Source of the DNA: Kocuria rhizophila DC2201 | GTDB taxonomy: Bacteria; Actinomycetota; Actinomycetes; Actinomycetales; Micrococcaceae | Length of the DNA: 64,000 bases | Direction of reading: 5' to 3' | NCBI RefSeq assembly: GCF_000010285.1 | Contig: NC_010617.1 | Coordinates: 744,001-808,000, forward strand | Shown here: positions 52,137-60,745 of the stretch, piece after piece | Layout of the letters: every line of letters begins with the position of its first letter | Position numbering within the stretch: position 1 is the first letter of the stretch | The notes under the pieces: generated by a model | Seen by the model: only the letters and a program-made list of their open reading frames with translations | What the model was told of the DNA's origin: nothing | Database searches by the model: none | Program-made: the position numbers and the translations under genes

Positions 52137-52186
52137 AAGAGGGTGGTATGTACCGGAAATCGGTGGAGTGGAGATTCGCGCTGTAG
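52137..52186 (+). repeat. 50-bp array site S5
   Basis: AAGAGGGTGG at the left, TACCGGAAATCG in the middle, core 52163-52186 coding VEWRFAL and TAG. 57 bp after the metal operon. Confidence 0.78.
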
Positions 52187-52303
52187 GGATTGGTCGCCGC
52201 GCGGAGCATCGTAGTGAGCGCGGGTTAGTCGGCTGACGCGCCTCGGGCAAGCAATAGCCGGAAGTGCTTCAGGAACTGCTTCTTGTAGTGGCAGGATCGA
52301 GCC

Positions 52304-52855
52304 ATGGATGTCCTCGCGCTGGTGATCTCGGCCCTGTCGCTGCTGATCGCCGGCGTCGGCACTTACCAAGCGAACAAGCGCGCGAACGAGGCACTCGCCG
52401 AGTCGCGCAAGGCGGCCGAGGACGCACGCTGGTTCGCGGTGCAGGAAGCCGTGCAGCGCCTAATCGGGTTCGATCCGACGGCCGAGCCGGTGGGGGAGCG
52501 GCTCGCCAACCTGCGCATCACGTCGATCGCGCTCGTCGACCAGCTCGACGGCTGGGATGGTATCGACTCGTGGCTGGAGGCCGAGCGCACGCTGGGCGCG
52601 ACCATCGGCCGCCAGGTGATGGAGGCCGCCAAGCCCGGCGACACCGTTGAGCGGCGGGTGGCGAACCTCGACCCGCTGATGAGTTGGGCGCACGCGCTGA
52701 GCAGCAACCTGCGCCATTTACGATCAGTCGGCCACGACGCGGCTGCACTTGCCAAGCTCCAGGTCAACGCGGAAGAGTTGGTTAGGGAAATTCATGCGCG
52801 TCACGGCTGGGATTTGCCGCCGCGGACCAACCTCCGGATCCAGCCGTTGGACTAG
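52304..52855 (+). CDS. Hypothetical membrane-anchored protein
   Basis: 183 residues: one N-terminal helix (LALVISALSLLIAGVGTY), then a soluble helical domain without known motifs. Such N-terminal-helix plus coiled-coil proteins are common in accessory DNA; function unknown. Convergent with the next gene. Confidence 0.65.
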   Translation: MDVLALVISALSLLIAGVGTYQANKRANEALAESRKAAEDARWFAVQEAVQRLIGFDPTAEPVGERLANLRITSIALVDQLDGWDGIDSWLEAERTLGATIGRQVMEAAKPGDTVERRVANLDPLMSWAHALSSNLRHLRSVGHDAAALAKLQVNAEELVREIHARHGWDLPPRTNLRIQPLD

Positions 52856-52876
52856 ATGTGGTGTAACGACTCGGCC

Positions 52877-53830
52877 TTACGGGTTGCTCAGCACTGTGAA
52901 CGACGTCGCCGTGTACTTAGGCTTAACTTCGCCGGCAGGGCCGGTTTCTTCCGTGACTGACACATCGACTGAAACTGACATGCCGGTGCGGAGCGTTGCG
53001 GTGTTCGCCGTTGGGATCTTCTTTGCGTCGATCTTGACGATCTCGCCGTCCTCGATCTCCAGCTGCCAAGCGCTGATCTCGCTAACGGTCCGCAGGATGC
53101 CGCGGATGGTGGTCGGCTCGAGCTCGAGTTCCCGAGAAGCGATGAGCTCTCCAATGTGAGCGAGTTCAGCCGTGGAGAGGCGCGTGCGCAGGCGCGGCTG
53201 GCGCGGCTGGGACCAAGTGAGGTCCGGCTCGAACCCTGATTTCACCAGTCCTGTCGAGAAGTCACGCAAAGTTGTGGCGACGCGCGGTCCGTACTCGCGG
53301 ATGCGGGTCAAGAAGTCGCTGGTGTCGGCATCTGGGCCGAGGCGACGTCCGTCTTCGAGCAGTCCCAGCGCTCGCTTTAGGGCGGTGTCGACTAGCTGAG
53401 GTTCTGCATTGTCGTCACCGAACAGACCGACCTGGCCATCGGGCGAGATCTCGTCCGCGGGGGAAGTCGCCGGCACGATCTGCAGGATGAGACTTCCCGG
53501 CAGTGGTGAACCGTTGAGGTTCAATCGGGTCTTCGAGACAACGTCGGCGGGCGGTTGCCCACGCAACGACTTGTGCCCTTTCGCCGCAAGGCCTGTCGCG
53601 AGCACGAGGCGCTGGAAATTGCGGAGGGTGTCAGCAATGCCGTCGATTGCGCCCGAGTGGACCGTGATTCCTGGCCCAGTCAGACGCAGAGATCCTGAAG
53701 AAGCGTCGCGCCGCAGCAATCCGTGCTCGGCGCGCAGGCTCTCGATGCTCATGCGCGCGAGATCATCTGCGTCCTGCCATTCGGCTTCGCCTTGGACGTT
53801 GGCCCTGAACTGATCCCAGTCAAACGCCAT
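52877..53830 (-). CDS. Hypothetical protein (317 aa), partner of the nucleotidyltransferase-like gene
   Basis: Not recognised. Begins FDWDQFRANVQGEAEWQDAD, a central helical part, and a C-terminal beta-rich region (SAWQLEIEDGEIVKIDAKKI; TLRTGMSVSVDVSVTEE). It overlaps the upstream pseudogene by 11 bp, so the two were translated from one mRNA. Confidence 0.72.
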   Translation of the reverse strand: MAFDWDQFRANVQGEAEWQDADDLARMSIESLRAEHGLLRRDASSGSLRLTGPGITVHSGAIDGIADTLRNFQRLVLATGLAAKGHKSLRGQPPADVVSKTRLNLNGSPLPGSLILQIVPATSPADEISPDGQVGLFGDDNAEPQLVDTALKRALGLLEDGRRLGPDADTSDFLTRIREYGPRVATTLRDFSTGLVKSGFEPDLTWSQPRQPRLRTRLSTAELAHIGELIASRELELEPTTIRGILRTVSEISAWQLEIEDGEIVKIDAKKIPTANTATLRTGMSVSVDVSVTEETGPAGEVKPKYTATSFTVLSNP

Positions 53831-54383
53831 GGAAACCGTCCAAAGTCACTTCGAAATAGCCGCGCTGAGGTAAGGCATCTGGCCGTTGCGGGGGATCTTC
53901 CTTCGCGCCGTTGCGCTTGCGCATCCAGAAATCATCCCAGTAACCACGATGTAACGCATATGACTGGTGTTGGGCTGAGTGGGCGCGGTCTGCCTCCGGG
54001 AACACGTGCCATAGGCAGTAGCGGGTGTCGACGCGCAACCCCGTTGCTCGGCGAACCTTGTTCATTCCGAACATCTGCAGGACGTACCGATCCTTGGGCT
54101 CGGTCGCCTGGTCCACGAGCACGTCTTCGCACCAGTAGACGAGGTCGATGTCGTCAGGGTCGATCTTGTCTGTGAGGAAGCTGCCTCCTACCTACACGCA
54201 CACTACGGGGACGACAGAGAGGATGCCTTCGGTAGCGGACTCGAAGTGCTGCCAGATCTCGGCCCGGGTTGTCGACTCCGCGAAGCGGAGATCATCAACG
54301 TAGTGGGACTTGATCTCGTCCATCGATGCGGCGAATCGGCCCAGCGGGAGCAGCCCTGTCTGCTCGTCAAGTGCAGGCAGCAC
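53820..54383 (-). pseudogene. DUF6932-like nucleotidyltransferase-fold protein with in-frame amber codon
   Basis: From GTG at 54383 (GGGAGG ribosome-binding site) 187 codons read through with one TAG at 54192-54194. Before it: LPALDEQTGLLPLGRFAASM; after it: VGGSFLTDKIDPDDIDLVYW, the G-S-x-D-x-D loop of pol-beta-like nucleotidyltransferases. The TAG stands where Trp is expected (VVCV-TAG-VGGSF), a one-base change from TGG. The same frame continues to its stop at 53820. Confidence 0.75.
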
Positions 54384-54497
54384 CGAGTCACCTCCCTGTG
54401 GGTCGCAGTCACCTGTCATTATGTCCTACCAGGGTCGTCGGACAACGGCGGACACGAGATCGGGTCGACCGCTCGGACCGGTTCTTCTTCAGCGCCC

Positions 54498-55508
54498 CTA
54501 GATGTAGGAGGGCGTGACGTTGTTGACGCGGGCAGGGGTGCGTGAGGCCGGGGGCTGGTCGCCGCAGGCGGTGTGAGGCCGATGGTAGTTGAAGTGGTTT
54601 ACCCACATCCCGATCGCGTCCCGGCGGGCCTGTTCGTTGGGATACGGGCGGGCGTAGAGCACTTCATCGGCCAGTAGCCGGTTGTAGCGCTCGACTTTGC
54701 CGTTGTGTCGCGGTGTGTAGGGGCGGATCCGCTGATGCCTATTGGCCAGTGCTTCCACGGTGCGGGTGAAGTCCTTCGCCCGGTAGTTGGCCCCGTTGTC
54801 GGTGATCACCCGGTGGATGCGGGTGATCCCGTGGGCGGCGAAGAACGCCCGTGCGCGGGCGAAGAATGCGATCGTGGTGGCTGCTTTCTCATCGGCGAGG
54901 GCCTCGGTGTAGGCCAGGCGAGAGAAGCCGTCCACGGCAGAGTGCAGGTAGGTGTACCCGACCCCCGCCCCGGGCCCACGCTTGGCCGCTTTAGCGTCCA
55001 TACTGCCGCGCCCGTGGGCCCACCAGCCGCCACCGTCAGGGATTCGCCCGAGCTTTTTCACGTCCAAGTGCAACATGTGCCCGGCCCACCGGGCTCGGAT
55101 GCGTTGGTGTGCCCGGCGCAGGTTCTCCCCGTCCGGGGTGAGATCACGCAGCCGGGAGATCCCCAACCTTCTCAACCACCGGCCCACGGTGCGCAGATGC
55201 AGCTGGTACCCCAGTCCCAGCAAGTGGTGGTGGATACGGCGGGCCGACCACTTTCGGTCTCGCCGCAGGGATTCGATCTCGGCAATGATCTCAGGGTTGA
55301 GCTGGGATGGACGGAACCTGGGCCGGCTGGTGCGGTCGTGCAGGCCCGCTTCTCCTTCAGCGCGGTAGCGGGTAACCCAGGTGGCCACGGTCGGTCGGGA
55401 GACCCGGAACTCCGCGGCTACGTGGGCTTGGGGTACACCCTCGTCGAGGTGGCGCAACACCATGCGCAGACGGCCGGTCGGGGTCAGGGGTGCATTAGCG
55501 TGAGTCAT
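54498..55508 (-). CDS. IS481-family transposase, copy 2
   Basis: 336 residues; sequence the same as copy 1 except the last residue (Ile, not Ser), because the final codon and the TAG stop come from the different target site CCTAGA. DDE triad intact. Confidence 0.95.
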   Translation of the reverse strand: MTHANAPLTPTGRLRMVLRHLDEGVPQAHVAAEFRVSRPTVATWVTRYRAEGEAGLHDRTSRPRFRPSQLNPEIIAEIESLRRDRKWSARRIHHHLLGLGYQLHLRTVGRWLRRLGISRLRDLTPDGENLRRAHQRIRARWAGHMLHLDVKKLGRIPDGGGWWAHGRGSMDAKAAKRGPGAGVGYTYLHSAVDGFSRLAYTEALADEKAATTIAFFARARAFFAAHGITRIHRVITDNGANYRAKDFTRTVEALANRHQRIRPYTPRHNGKVERYNRLLADEVLYARPYPNEQARRDAIGMWVNHFNYHRPHTACGDQPPASRTPARVNNVTPSYI

Positions 55509-55624
55509 GAGCGGGCTCTGCTTTCTCGCGGATGGGTTGTTGAGGAACTTCCATCCTGCGGGGTAGAGCCCGCTCACCTCACATCACCCCACCACTCGTG
55601 CCAAGAACCTCATGCCCCACAACA
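54503..55624 (-). mobile_element. IS481-family insertion sequence, copy 2
   Basis: 1,122 bp with the same ends as copy 1; target duplication CCTAGA (54497-54502, 55625-55630). I see no difference in the element between copies, so transposition was recent. Confidence 0.94.
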
Positions 55625-55676
55625 CCTAGAACTCTCGATTTGGTGGCCGACGCGTAGTGTCAGCAGGGCGTGCACC

Positions 55677-55726
55677 CACAGGTTGCTCCGTGCCGGAACT
55701 CGGTGGAGTTCAGGTTTAACGTGTAA
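55677..55726 (+). repeat. 50-bp array site S6
   Basis: CACAGGTTGCTCCGTGCCGG at the left, core 55703-55726 coding VEFRFNV and TAA. After the stop the sequence AAAGCGCTGGTCAGA resembles that after S9. Confidence 0.88.
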
Positions 55727-55766
55727 AAGCGCTGGTCAGAGGCAATCTGCTGGGGCGGCGTGGGGC

Positions 55767-55790
55767 CTCGAGTGCCGGTTCAACATCTAG
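55767..55790 (+). repeat. Degenerate core site S6b
   Basis: Codes LECRFNI and TAG, only 64 bp after S6, enclosing a gene-less mini-segment. Confidence 0.6.
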
Positions 55791-55847
55791 TTGCGTCTGA
55801 ACGGATCGACTTGCTGTGTGGCGGTGAACCCACCGCGCGGCACGTGC

Positions 55848-55853
55848 TACCCT
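55848..55853 (+). promoter_or_regulatory. -10 candidate of the AbiF-type RNA
   Basis: TACCCT, about 12 bp before the structured RNA; -35 candidate TGAACC at 17-bp spacing is weak. Confidence 0.45.
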
Positions 55854-55859
55854 TGGCTT

Positions 55860-55907
55860 ACTAGATCCCCCACGCCTCTCCTCGGAAGCGCACTTGGGGG
55901 ATTTTTC
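55860..55907 (+). ncRNA. Candidate abiF RNA upstream of the Abi gene
   Basis: A stem ATCCCCCA / TTGGGGGAT (55865-55902) with a 22-nt loop region and a TTTTTCT tail, between a promoter-like site and the Abi_2 gene. Position and shape agree with the abiF RNA motif described upstream of abiF genes; sequence-level match to that model was not tested. Confidence 0.55.
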
Positions 55908-55924
55908 TACCCAGAGGAGAGTAG

Positions 55925-56956
55925 ATGTGCGGCCGAGTCCCACGTCAGCGGGGCGTCGGCGTCTACGACAAACCTCCCCTTAGCCACGCTGCTCTCGTGA
56001 CGCGCATGCAGGATCGTGGTCTGATCATCCCCGATGTTGGGCGTGCGGAGCGATACGTCCGGAGTATCGGCTACTACCGGCTTTCGCCCTACATGATCCC
56101 GTTCCGGTGTGCAGAGTCGGATAACTTTAGGTCGGGCGTAGCCTTCGACGACGTTCTGGATCTCTACGTCTTCGACCGTAAGCTCCGGCTGCTGGTGCTC
56201 GATGCTCTGGAGCGAGTCGAAGTGGCGATCCGATCGACATTGACCGATCACATGTCGCAGGCTCACGGTGCCTTCTGGTATGTTGACCCGATCCACTTCC
56301 GGGACGCACGGAGACACCGAGACTTCGTGGCGGCGGTCCGCGATGACTGTTCTCGCCAGCTGCTCACCAAGCCCGAGCAGACAGATGGCGCACTGGTGCA
56401 TCGGTCTGCGCTGGAGCACTACCTGTTGACGTACGGCGCACCCAAGTTCCCGCCGTCGTGGATTGTCATGGAGCGTCTCACATTGGGGCAGGTCGAGCAC
56501 CTGATCGGCAACCTGAAGCGGCGCTCAGATCGGACGGCGATCGCCAAGTCCCTGGGAATCAATGAGCGGCTTCTCGTGTCCTGGATGCGCACCTTCCTGC
56601 GTGTCCGGAACATCTGCGCCCACCATGGTCGGTTGTGGAACGCTGTTCTGGGTGTTTCTCCGGCGTTGCCGACGTCGCCGTCGGTGGCGTGGTTGGTTGA
56701 TGCCACTGTGATTGCGGACAGTGCGGCGCGGCGGGCGCGGCTGTACCCCGTCCTGGTGGCACTCCAGTCCCTGCTGTCGACGCTGTCTCCGGGAAGTAGC
56801 TGGGCACAGAGACTGAAGGCGTTGATCGATGAGCACCCGTGCGTTCCGCTCGTAGCCATGGGGATGCCGCCCGACTGGTCCGATGATCCGTTCTGGACGC
56901 AGCGCATCAAGTCGAGACCGTCTGGGAGGCCTGCACCAGGGTGGGCGACCGGATGA
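55925..56956 (+). CDS. Abi_2 (AbiD/AbiF) family abortive-infection protein
   Basis: 343 residues. RYVRSIGYYRLSPYMIPF near the start and the HEPN-type motif RVRNICAHHGRLWN (about 222-235, Rx4-6H) identify the Abi_2 family. These are RNase-like toxins blocking phage growth. GAGGAG ribosome-binding site. A terminator-like RNA precedes it, suggesting RNA control. Only gene between S6b and S7. Confidence 0.92.
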   Translation: MCGRVPRQRGVGVYDKPPLSHAALVTRMQDRGLIIPDVGRAERYVRSIGYYRLSPYMIPFRCAESDNFRSGVAFDDVLDLYVFDRKLRLLVLDALERVEVAIRSTLTDHMSQAHGAFWYVDPIHFRDARRHRDFVAAVRDDCSRQLLTKPEQTDGALVHRSALEHYLLTYGAPKFPPSWIVMERLTLGQVEHLIGNLKRRSDRTAIAKSLGINERLLVSWMRTFLRVRNICAHHGRLWNAVLGVSPALPTSPSVAWLVDATVIADSAARRARLYPVLVALQSLLSTLSPGSSWAQRLKALIDEHPCVPLVAMGMPPDWSDDPFWTQRIKSRPSGRPAPGWATG

Positions 56957-56994
56957 CTGGCTGACGCTGTCATCATTCAATGCGTGGGCATGCG

Positions 56995-57018
56995 GTGGAG
57001 TTCTGTTTCAATAATTAG
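56995..57018 (+). repeat. Core site S7
   Basis: Codes VEFCFNN and TAG; upstream module half not conserved. 38 bp after the Abi stop. Confidence 0.65.
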
Positions 57019-57369
57019 TGAGGTTCGTTGATGATTCTTGTAGAGTGCTGAGTCAGGACTAGTGCCCGGCGCTTTTGCAAGGGGCCTACCGGCGTAGTTG
57101 TGCATTGTCCGTCGTGCGCCGCTCCGCGGTGGGGAGGAGCTCGATGGGGCGCGGGATTAAGGCCATGGAGATGTAGGTCGTGATCGCCTCGGGGTGATGC
57201 GCCGCTAGTTTGGCTCGCTTCCACGACAGAACGAGGAACCGGCGCACCGATCGACGTGGACGACGGCTCCGTCCAGTGGGACTGCTGCACGATCGGGTAA
57301 CAACTCCAAATTCGTGCCACTAGGCACCCCGAACTGTATAGGGTGACGCCCTGCGGGAGGGAGATTCGA
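57019..57369. other. Non-coding left end of the HEPN-like cassette
   Basis: No gene or hairpin recognised; only a TATAGG promoter-like site near 57337 before the next gene. Confidence 0.4.
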
Positions 57370-59316
57370 GTGTCGGAAAGCGGACCAGAGAAGAGACTGA
57401 AGTTCTTCGGCCTCAGCGGCTGCGGGAGCTTCTGGCAGGCCGACCGCCTCCTAGAGCTCGTCCGCGAATTCGATGCTACTCGTGGCGATCAAGGTATAAA
57501 CGACATCGTTGAGTTGCATCATCTCGCGTTGTTCCTAGAACACAAAGTTCTCCCGAAGGGCTTGACCGAAGCAGAGCGAGACGCGCCTCTGGCGCACGTC
57601 CTCGAGATCCGGGAACTCATCGGCAGGTTTTTCGGCAAAGTGACTGACGCCACCTTTTCTACGCTCGTTCAGGACGTTGACTTTCAGTACCGCACAGACG
57701 TCCTCGATCTCCTCGGAAAGTACAAGGTCTTCGAGCGTTGCACTGACTCGATCGTGCTTGTTGCACTTCAAGAGCAGAGTTTCCACCCGCACGATCTGCT
57801 CTCATGCCAGCCACTCGTGCATGCCTACGACCAGGAGATTCGGGCCCTGCTACTCGCTGGGCCACGCAATGCTGAGCTGCTTGCTCGGAAGTGCCTCCAG
57901 TCCGAGGGGCGGGATCCAATCCATCTCCCGCAGAGCTTTACTCCCGCGGATCAGCGTGGCCTGTTTGACCGCTACCTCGATGAGGAAGAGCCCAACCTCA
58001 ACTTCGTCAGGCTGATTGCATCCGCACGAGCTAACAAGAACACCGGCGTCGATGCACGATTGAAGCTAAAGGCTCGTCGCAAGGCGGATGCGCTCACGAA
58101 GAGGATGTTCGAGTCCACGGAGGGGATCAAGACCGGCTGCGAAGTGGGCATCTCGGCCGATCAGGTCGAAGAGGTCGTCCAGTCTTTGGACGGCATGGTT
58201 GGCAAGTACTCCTACAGTCGAACCTGGCTCACGGAGAACCTCGACTACCCGACTATCCTGAATAACTTCGTTCACCTGTTCCAGTTCGCCAACGACCACA
58301 TGCTCCTGGAACTCCCTTCCTACGGAGCGCAACTTGGCGTCTTCGAGCCGTTCATGGGTACGCCGGGCAAGGGCGACTACCGGACGGGGGCGGCGTTCAG
58401 GCTCCAGGACCAGGCGTCCTTGCTCCAGACCTTGATGTACGAGCGCTTCCTCAGCTCCGAAGGTATAGAGCTCGAGTCGGTCATCGCTTGGTTCTTCACG
58501 GACTACCTTGAGCAGGAGTTCGGTGCCAAGGGGCTGAAGTACCGCGCCTCCAGCCCGACCGCTACCTACCTTGAGAAGAGCCGCCATCTGTTCTCAGAGA
58601 TGGAGAGCGTCCTCAAGCAGTTCACGCTGCATGTCGACTACGGCGAGGTTGACCCGGAGCTGCTGACAATCACATCGGAGCAGCTTTCCTACGGCGACAT
58701 CCCGAGTCAGGTTGTGGATAAGTACGCCTACGTTGCCAACAGCGCAGACATCCAAGGAATTCAGTACCTGCTCTTCTCGGACCAATCCGGATTGGTGCAC
58801 ATCAGCAGCGATCTGGAGGCAGAGAGCTTCCTCCACTTGGTCATCGCCAATGACATCGCCTACGACCAGTTCCACGAGTACCAACAGCGCAACATCGACT
58901 TCCTGGTCGAGAAGGGCATCCTGACCGGAGATCGTGACCGAATTGCGTTCGCAAGCGCGCCACAATTGCATGTGCTCAAGGAACTCTGGGAGTGCGAGGT
59001 GACGAGCTGTCTCCATCACTCGGCGGCCGGCCAGAAAGCCATTGACGAGATGGTGAGCGCCGGATGGCTGGCGCATCGATCCACGCTGCTCAGCGCCGCG
59101 GAGGTCAGCTACTTCAACTACTTCCTTAACGATAAGGAGTTCAGCAACGGACCTAGCCTGCGCAACCGCTACCTCCATGGATCACAGGCAGACGGTGACG
59201 ACGACCGCGTTCACCGCCACACGTATCTAACAGCGCTCCGCCTACTCGTTGCGCTGGTCATCAAGATCAACGATGACTTCTGCCTGACGGATAACGCCGT
59301 GCTCGCGAAGGAATAG
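57370..59316 (+). CDS. Large hypothetical cassette protein with HEPN-like C-terminal motif
   Basis: 648 residues from GTG at 57370 (GGAGGGAG ribosome-binding site; GTG at 57343 is an alternative). Not recognised. Mostly helical, no membrane segment. Near the end, SLRNRYLHGSQADGDD has the Rx4H-type arrangement (R-N-R-Y-L-H) of HEPN ribonucleases, followed by a helix LTALRLLVALVIKIND. Its place between S7 and S8 beside an Abi gene suggests a defence protein; this is inference. Confidence 0.7.
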   Translation: MSESGPEKRLKFFGLSGCGSFWQADRLLELVREFDATRGDQGINDIVELHHLALFLEHKVLPKGLTEAERDAPLAHVLEIRELIGRFFGKVTDATFSTLVQDVDFQYRTDVLDLLGKYKVFERCTDSIVLVALQEQSFHPHDLLSCQPLVHAYDQEIRALLLAGPRNAELLARKCLQSEGRDPIHLPQSFTPADQRGLFDRYLDEEEPNLNFVRLIASARANKNTGVDARLKLKARRKADALTKRMFESTEGIKTGCEVGISADQVEEVVQSLDGMVGKYSYSRTWLTENLDYPTILNNFVHLFQFANDHMLLELPSYGAQLGVFEPFMGTPGKGDYRTGAAFRLQDQASLLQTLMYERFLSSEGIELESVIAWFFTDYLEQEFGAKGLKYRASSPTATYLEKSRHLFSEMESVLKQFTLHVDYGEVDPELLTITSEQLSYGDIPSQVVDKYAYVANSADIQGIQYLLFSDQSGLVHISSDLEAESFLHLVIANDIAYDQFHEYQQRNIDFLVEKGILTGDRDRIAFASAPQLHVLKELWECEVTSCLHHSAAGQKAIDEMVSAGWLAHRSTLLSAAEVSYFNYFLNDKEFSNGPSLRNRYLHGSQADGDDDRVHRHTYLTALRLLVALVIKINDDFCLTDNAVLAKE

Positions 59317-59512
59317 GGGCCGACCGCTGGCATGGTCGAGCCCTCTTCAGATCCCTAGTATGTGGCGTCTCAGCCGGGTTCCCTGCCGCCGTGATGGCGC
59401 GCTACCGCCTTCGTGGCGTCCTGCAGGCTGACCCACGTCGAGGGTGAGCCTGTGTCCCCTGCTCAGTAGCGAGCACTGACCGTGGGGAGAGGGCGCACGT
59501 GAACCCCGTGTT

Positions 59513-59562
59513 CAGATGTACCTATGTGCCGGAACTCGGTGGAGTTTAGGTTCAACGTGTGA
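59513..59562 (+). repeat. 50-bp array site S8
   Basis: CAGATGTACC at the left, GTGCCGGAACTCG in the middle, core 59539-59562 coding VEFRFNV and TGA. Differs from S6 and S3 mainly at third codon positions. Confidence 0.87.
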
Positions 59563-59592
59563 TCGACGGCCGATTACCGGGCACGCTGGACT

Positions 59593-60486
59593 TCAGTTCA
59601 TCTGTGGTCGAGTGGCCCAGGCGTTGACATTGCATTGCTGCTCGGTGTGGTCGCCCGCAGCCACGACTGTTCCGTCGGCGCGCAGCCCAAGCGAGTGTCT
59701 CGCTCCGGCTGCGATCGCTGTGATGCCGGTCCATGACTGGACATCGCACTGGCCGAACTGGTTGTCGCCCGTTCCGAAGACCCTTCCGGTCTGGCTCAGC
59801 GCGAGCGTATGGACGGAGCCGGCCGCCACTGAGGTGATGCTTCTCCACGATGACACCTCGCACTGGCCTCTGCTGTCGTCGCCGACGGCGACGACGGTGC
59901 CGTCTTCGTGTAAGCCGACGGTGTGCAGGTAGCCGGCAGAGACCCCGGACACGTGTGTCCACCGGGCGACGTCGGTCTGCCCTCGCTGATTGTTGCCAGT
60001 TGCGAGGGCTGTGCCGTCGCGTCGAACTGCGATTGTGTGCCAGTCGCCGCACGCGATCGCGACGATCCCGCTCCACAACTGCACGTCACACTGTCCTTCC
60101 GCGGTGCGACCGGTGGCGACGACCGATCCGTCGGCACGTAGCCCCACGGTGGTCCTCCAGCCGGCGGCTATTGCCGTGATCTCGCGCCACTGCGTGACGG
60201 CGGTCTGCCCGGCGTCGCTCCAGCCGGTAGCAAGTGCAGTCCCATCGGCTCGGAGCCCCACTGTGTGAGACTTGCCAGTATTGCGGGCCGTGTGGACGCT
60301 GCCAGCGGCTACGGCGATGACGTCGGACCAGGGTAGGACGTCACACTCGCCGGCTTGATTGTTGCCAGTGGCAATCACGGTCCCGTCCTCGCGTCGCAGC
60401 ACTGAGTGCCGGTTCCCGGCCGCGAGTACGGTGCGCACGTGGACCTCCTCCGCGGTTCTCGTCGCCACCTGATTGTAGGCCGTCAT
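59593..60486 (-). CDS. RCC1-type beta-propeller repeat protein
   Basis: 297 residues from ATG at 60486 (the frame opens further upstream, but that part lacks the repeat). About six repeats of roughly 40 residues with the pattern AAGxxHTVGLRxDGTVVATG then GQCDV, W and I. RCC1 propellers bind proteins or lipids. Role in the cassette unknown. Transcribed opposite to most cassette genes. Confidence 0.82.
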   Translation of the reverse strand: MTAYNQVATRTAEEVHVRTVLAAGNRHSVLRREDGTVIATGNNQAGECDVLPWSDVIAVAAGSVHTARNTGKSHTVGLRADGTALATGWSDAGQTAVTQWREITAIAAGWRTTVGLRADGSVVATGRTAEGQCDVQLWSGIVAIACGDWHTIAVRRDGTALATGNNQRGQTDVARWTHVSGVSAGYLHTVGLHEDGTVVAVGDDSRGQCEVSSWRSITSVAAGSVHTLALSQTGRVFGTGDNQFGQCDVQSWTGITAIAAGARHSLGLRADGTVVAAGDHTEQQCNVNAWATRPQMN

Positions 60487-60695
60487 ACCAGTCGTTGCGG
60501 CAACGCCCGTCTCGTGGCCCCAGCGCGACGTGGCAAGGTTACCGACCTCGGAACTCGGACGAGCTCCAGCACTCCCGCGACCGTAGTGACAGCTCTGGTG
60601 CTCGCAGTCGTTCGAAAGCTTGTGATCGTCCCGATCTCCCACATGGGAGCGCCGGAGGGACGGTGAGCGAGCACCGACCTATGGACATAGCTCTC
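60487..60695. other. Upstream region of the RCC1-type gene
   Basis: No gene, hairpin or promoter I can support. Confidence 0.3.
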
Positions 60696-60745
60696 CAAAG
60701 GTGATTCGGCTACGGAATGCGGTGGAGTTTAGGTTCAACGTCTAA
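60696..60745 (+). repeat. 50-bp array site S9 (last recognised site)
   Basis: CAAAGGTGATTCGG at the left, core 60722-60745 coding VEFRFNV and TAA. Followed by AAACCCCAGGTCAGA. No further copy is seen to the right edge. Confidence 0.86.

Larger units (their letters stand above)
38341..60745 (+). mobile_element. Cassette/island accretion array bounded by repeated ychF 3' ends
   Basis: Thirteen direct copies (including ychF itself) of a 24-bp sequence coding V/L-E-F-R-F-N-V plus stop divide 22.4 kb into segments of 1723, 605, 602, 1115, 4452, 2565, 2760, 3540, 64, 1228, 2544 and 1183 bp. Most segments hold one to three unrelated genes (defence, metal or drug resistance, acetyltransferases). Seven downstream copies are part of a 50-bp module with a CAGAGGTT-like motif exactly 26 bp before the core. 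GC is lower than in the chromosome to the left. No recombinase is visible inside. Site-specific or cassette-wise accretion at ychF is inferred. Confidence 0.7.
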
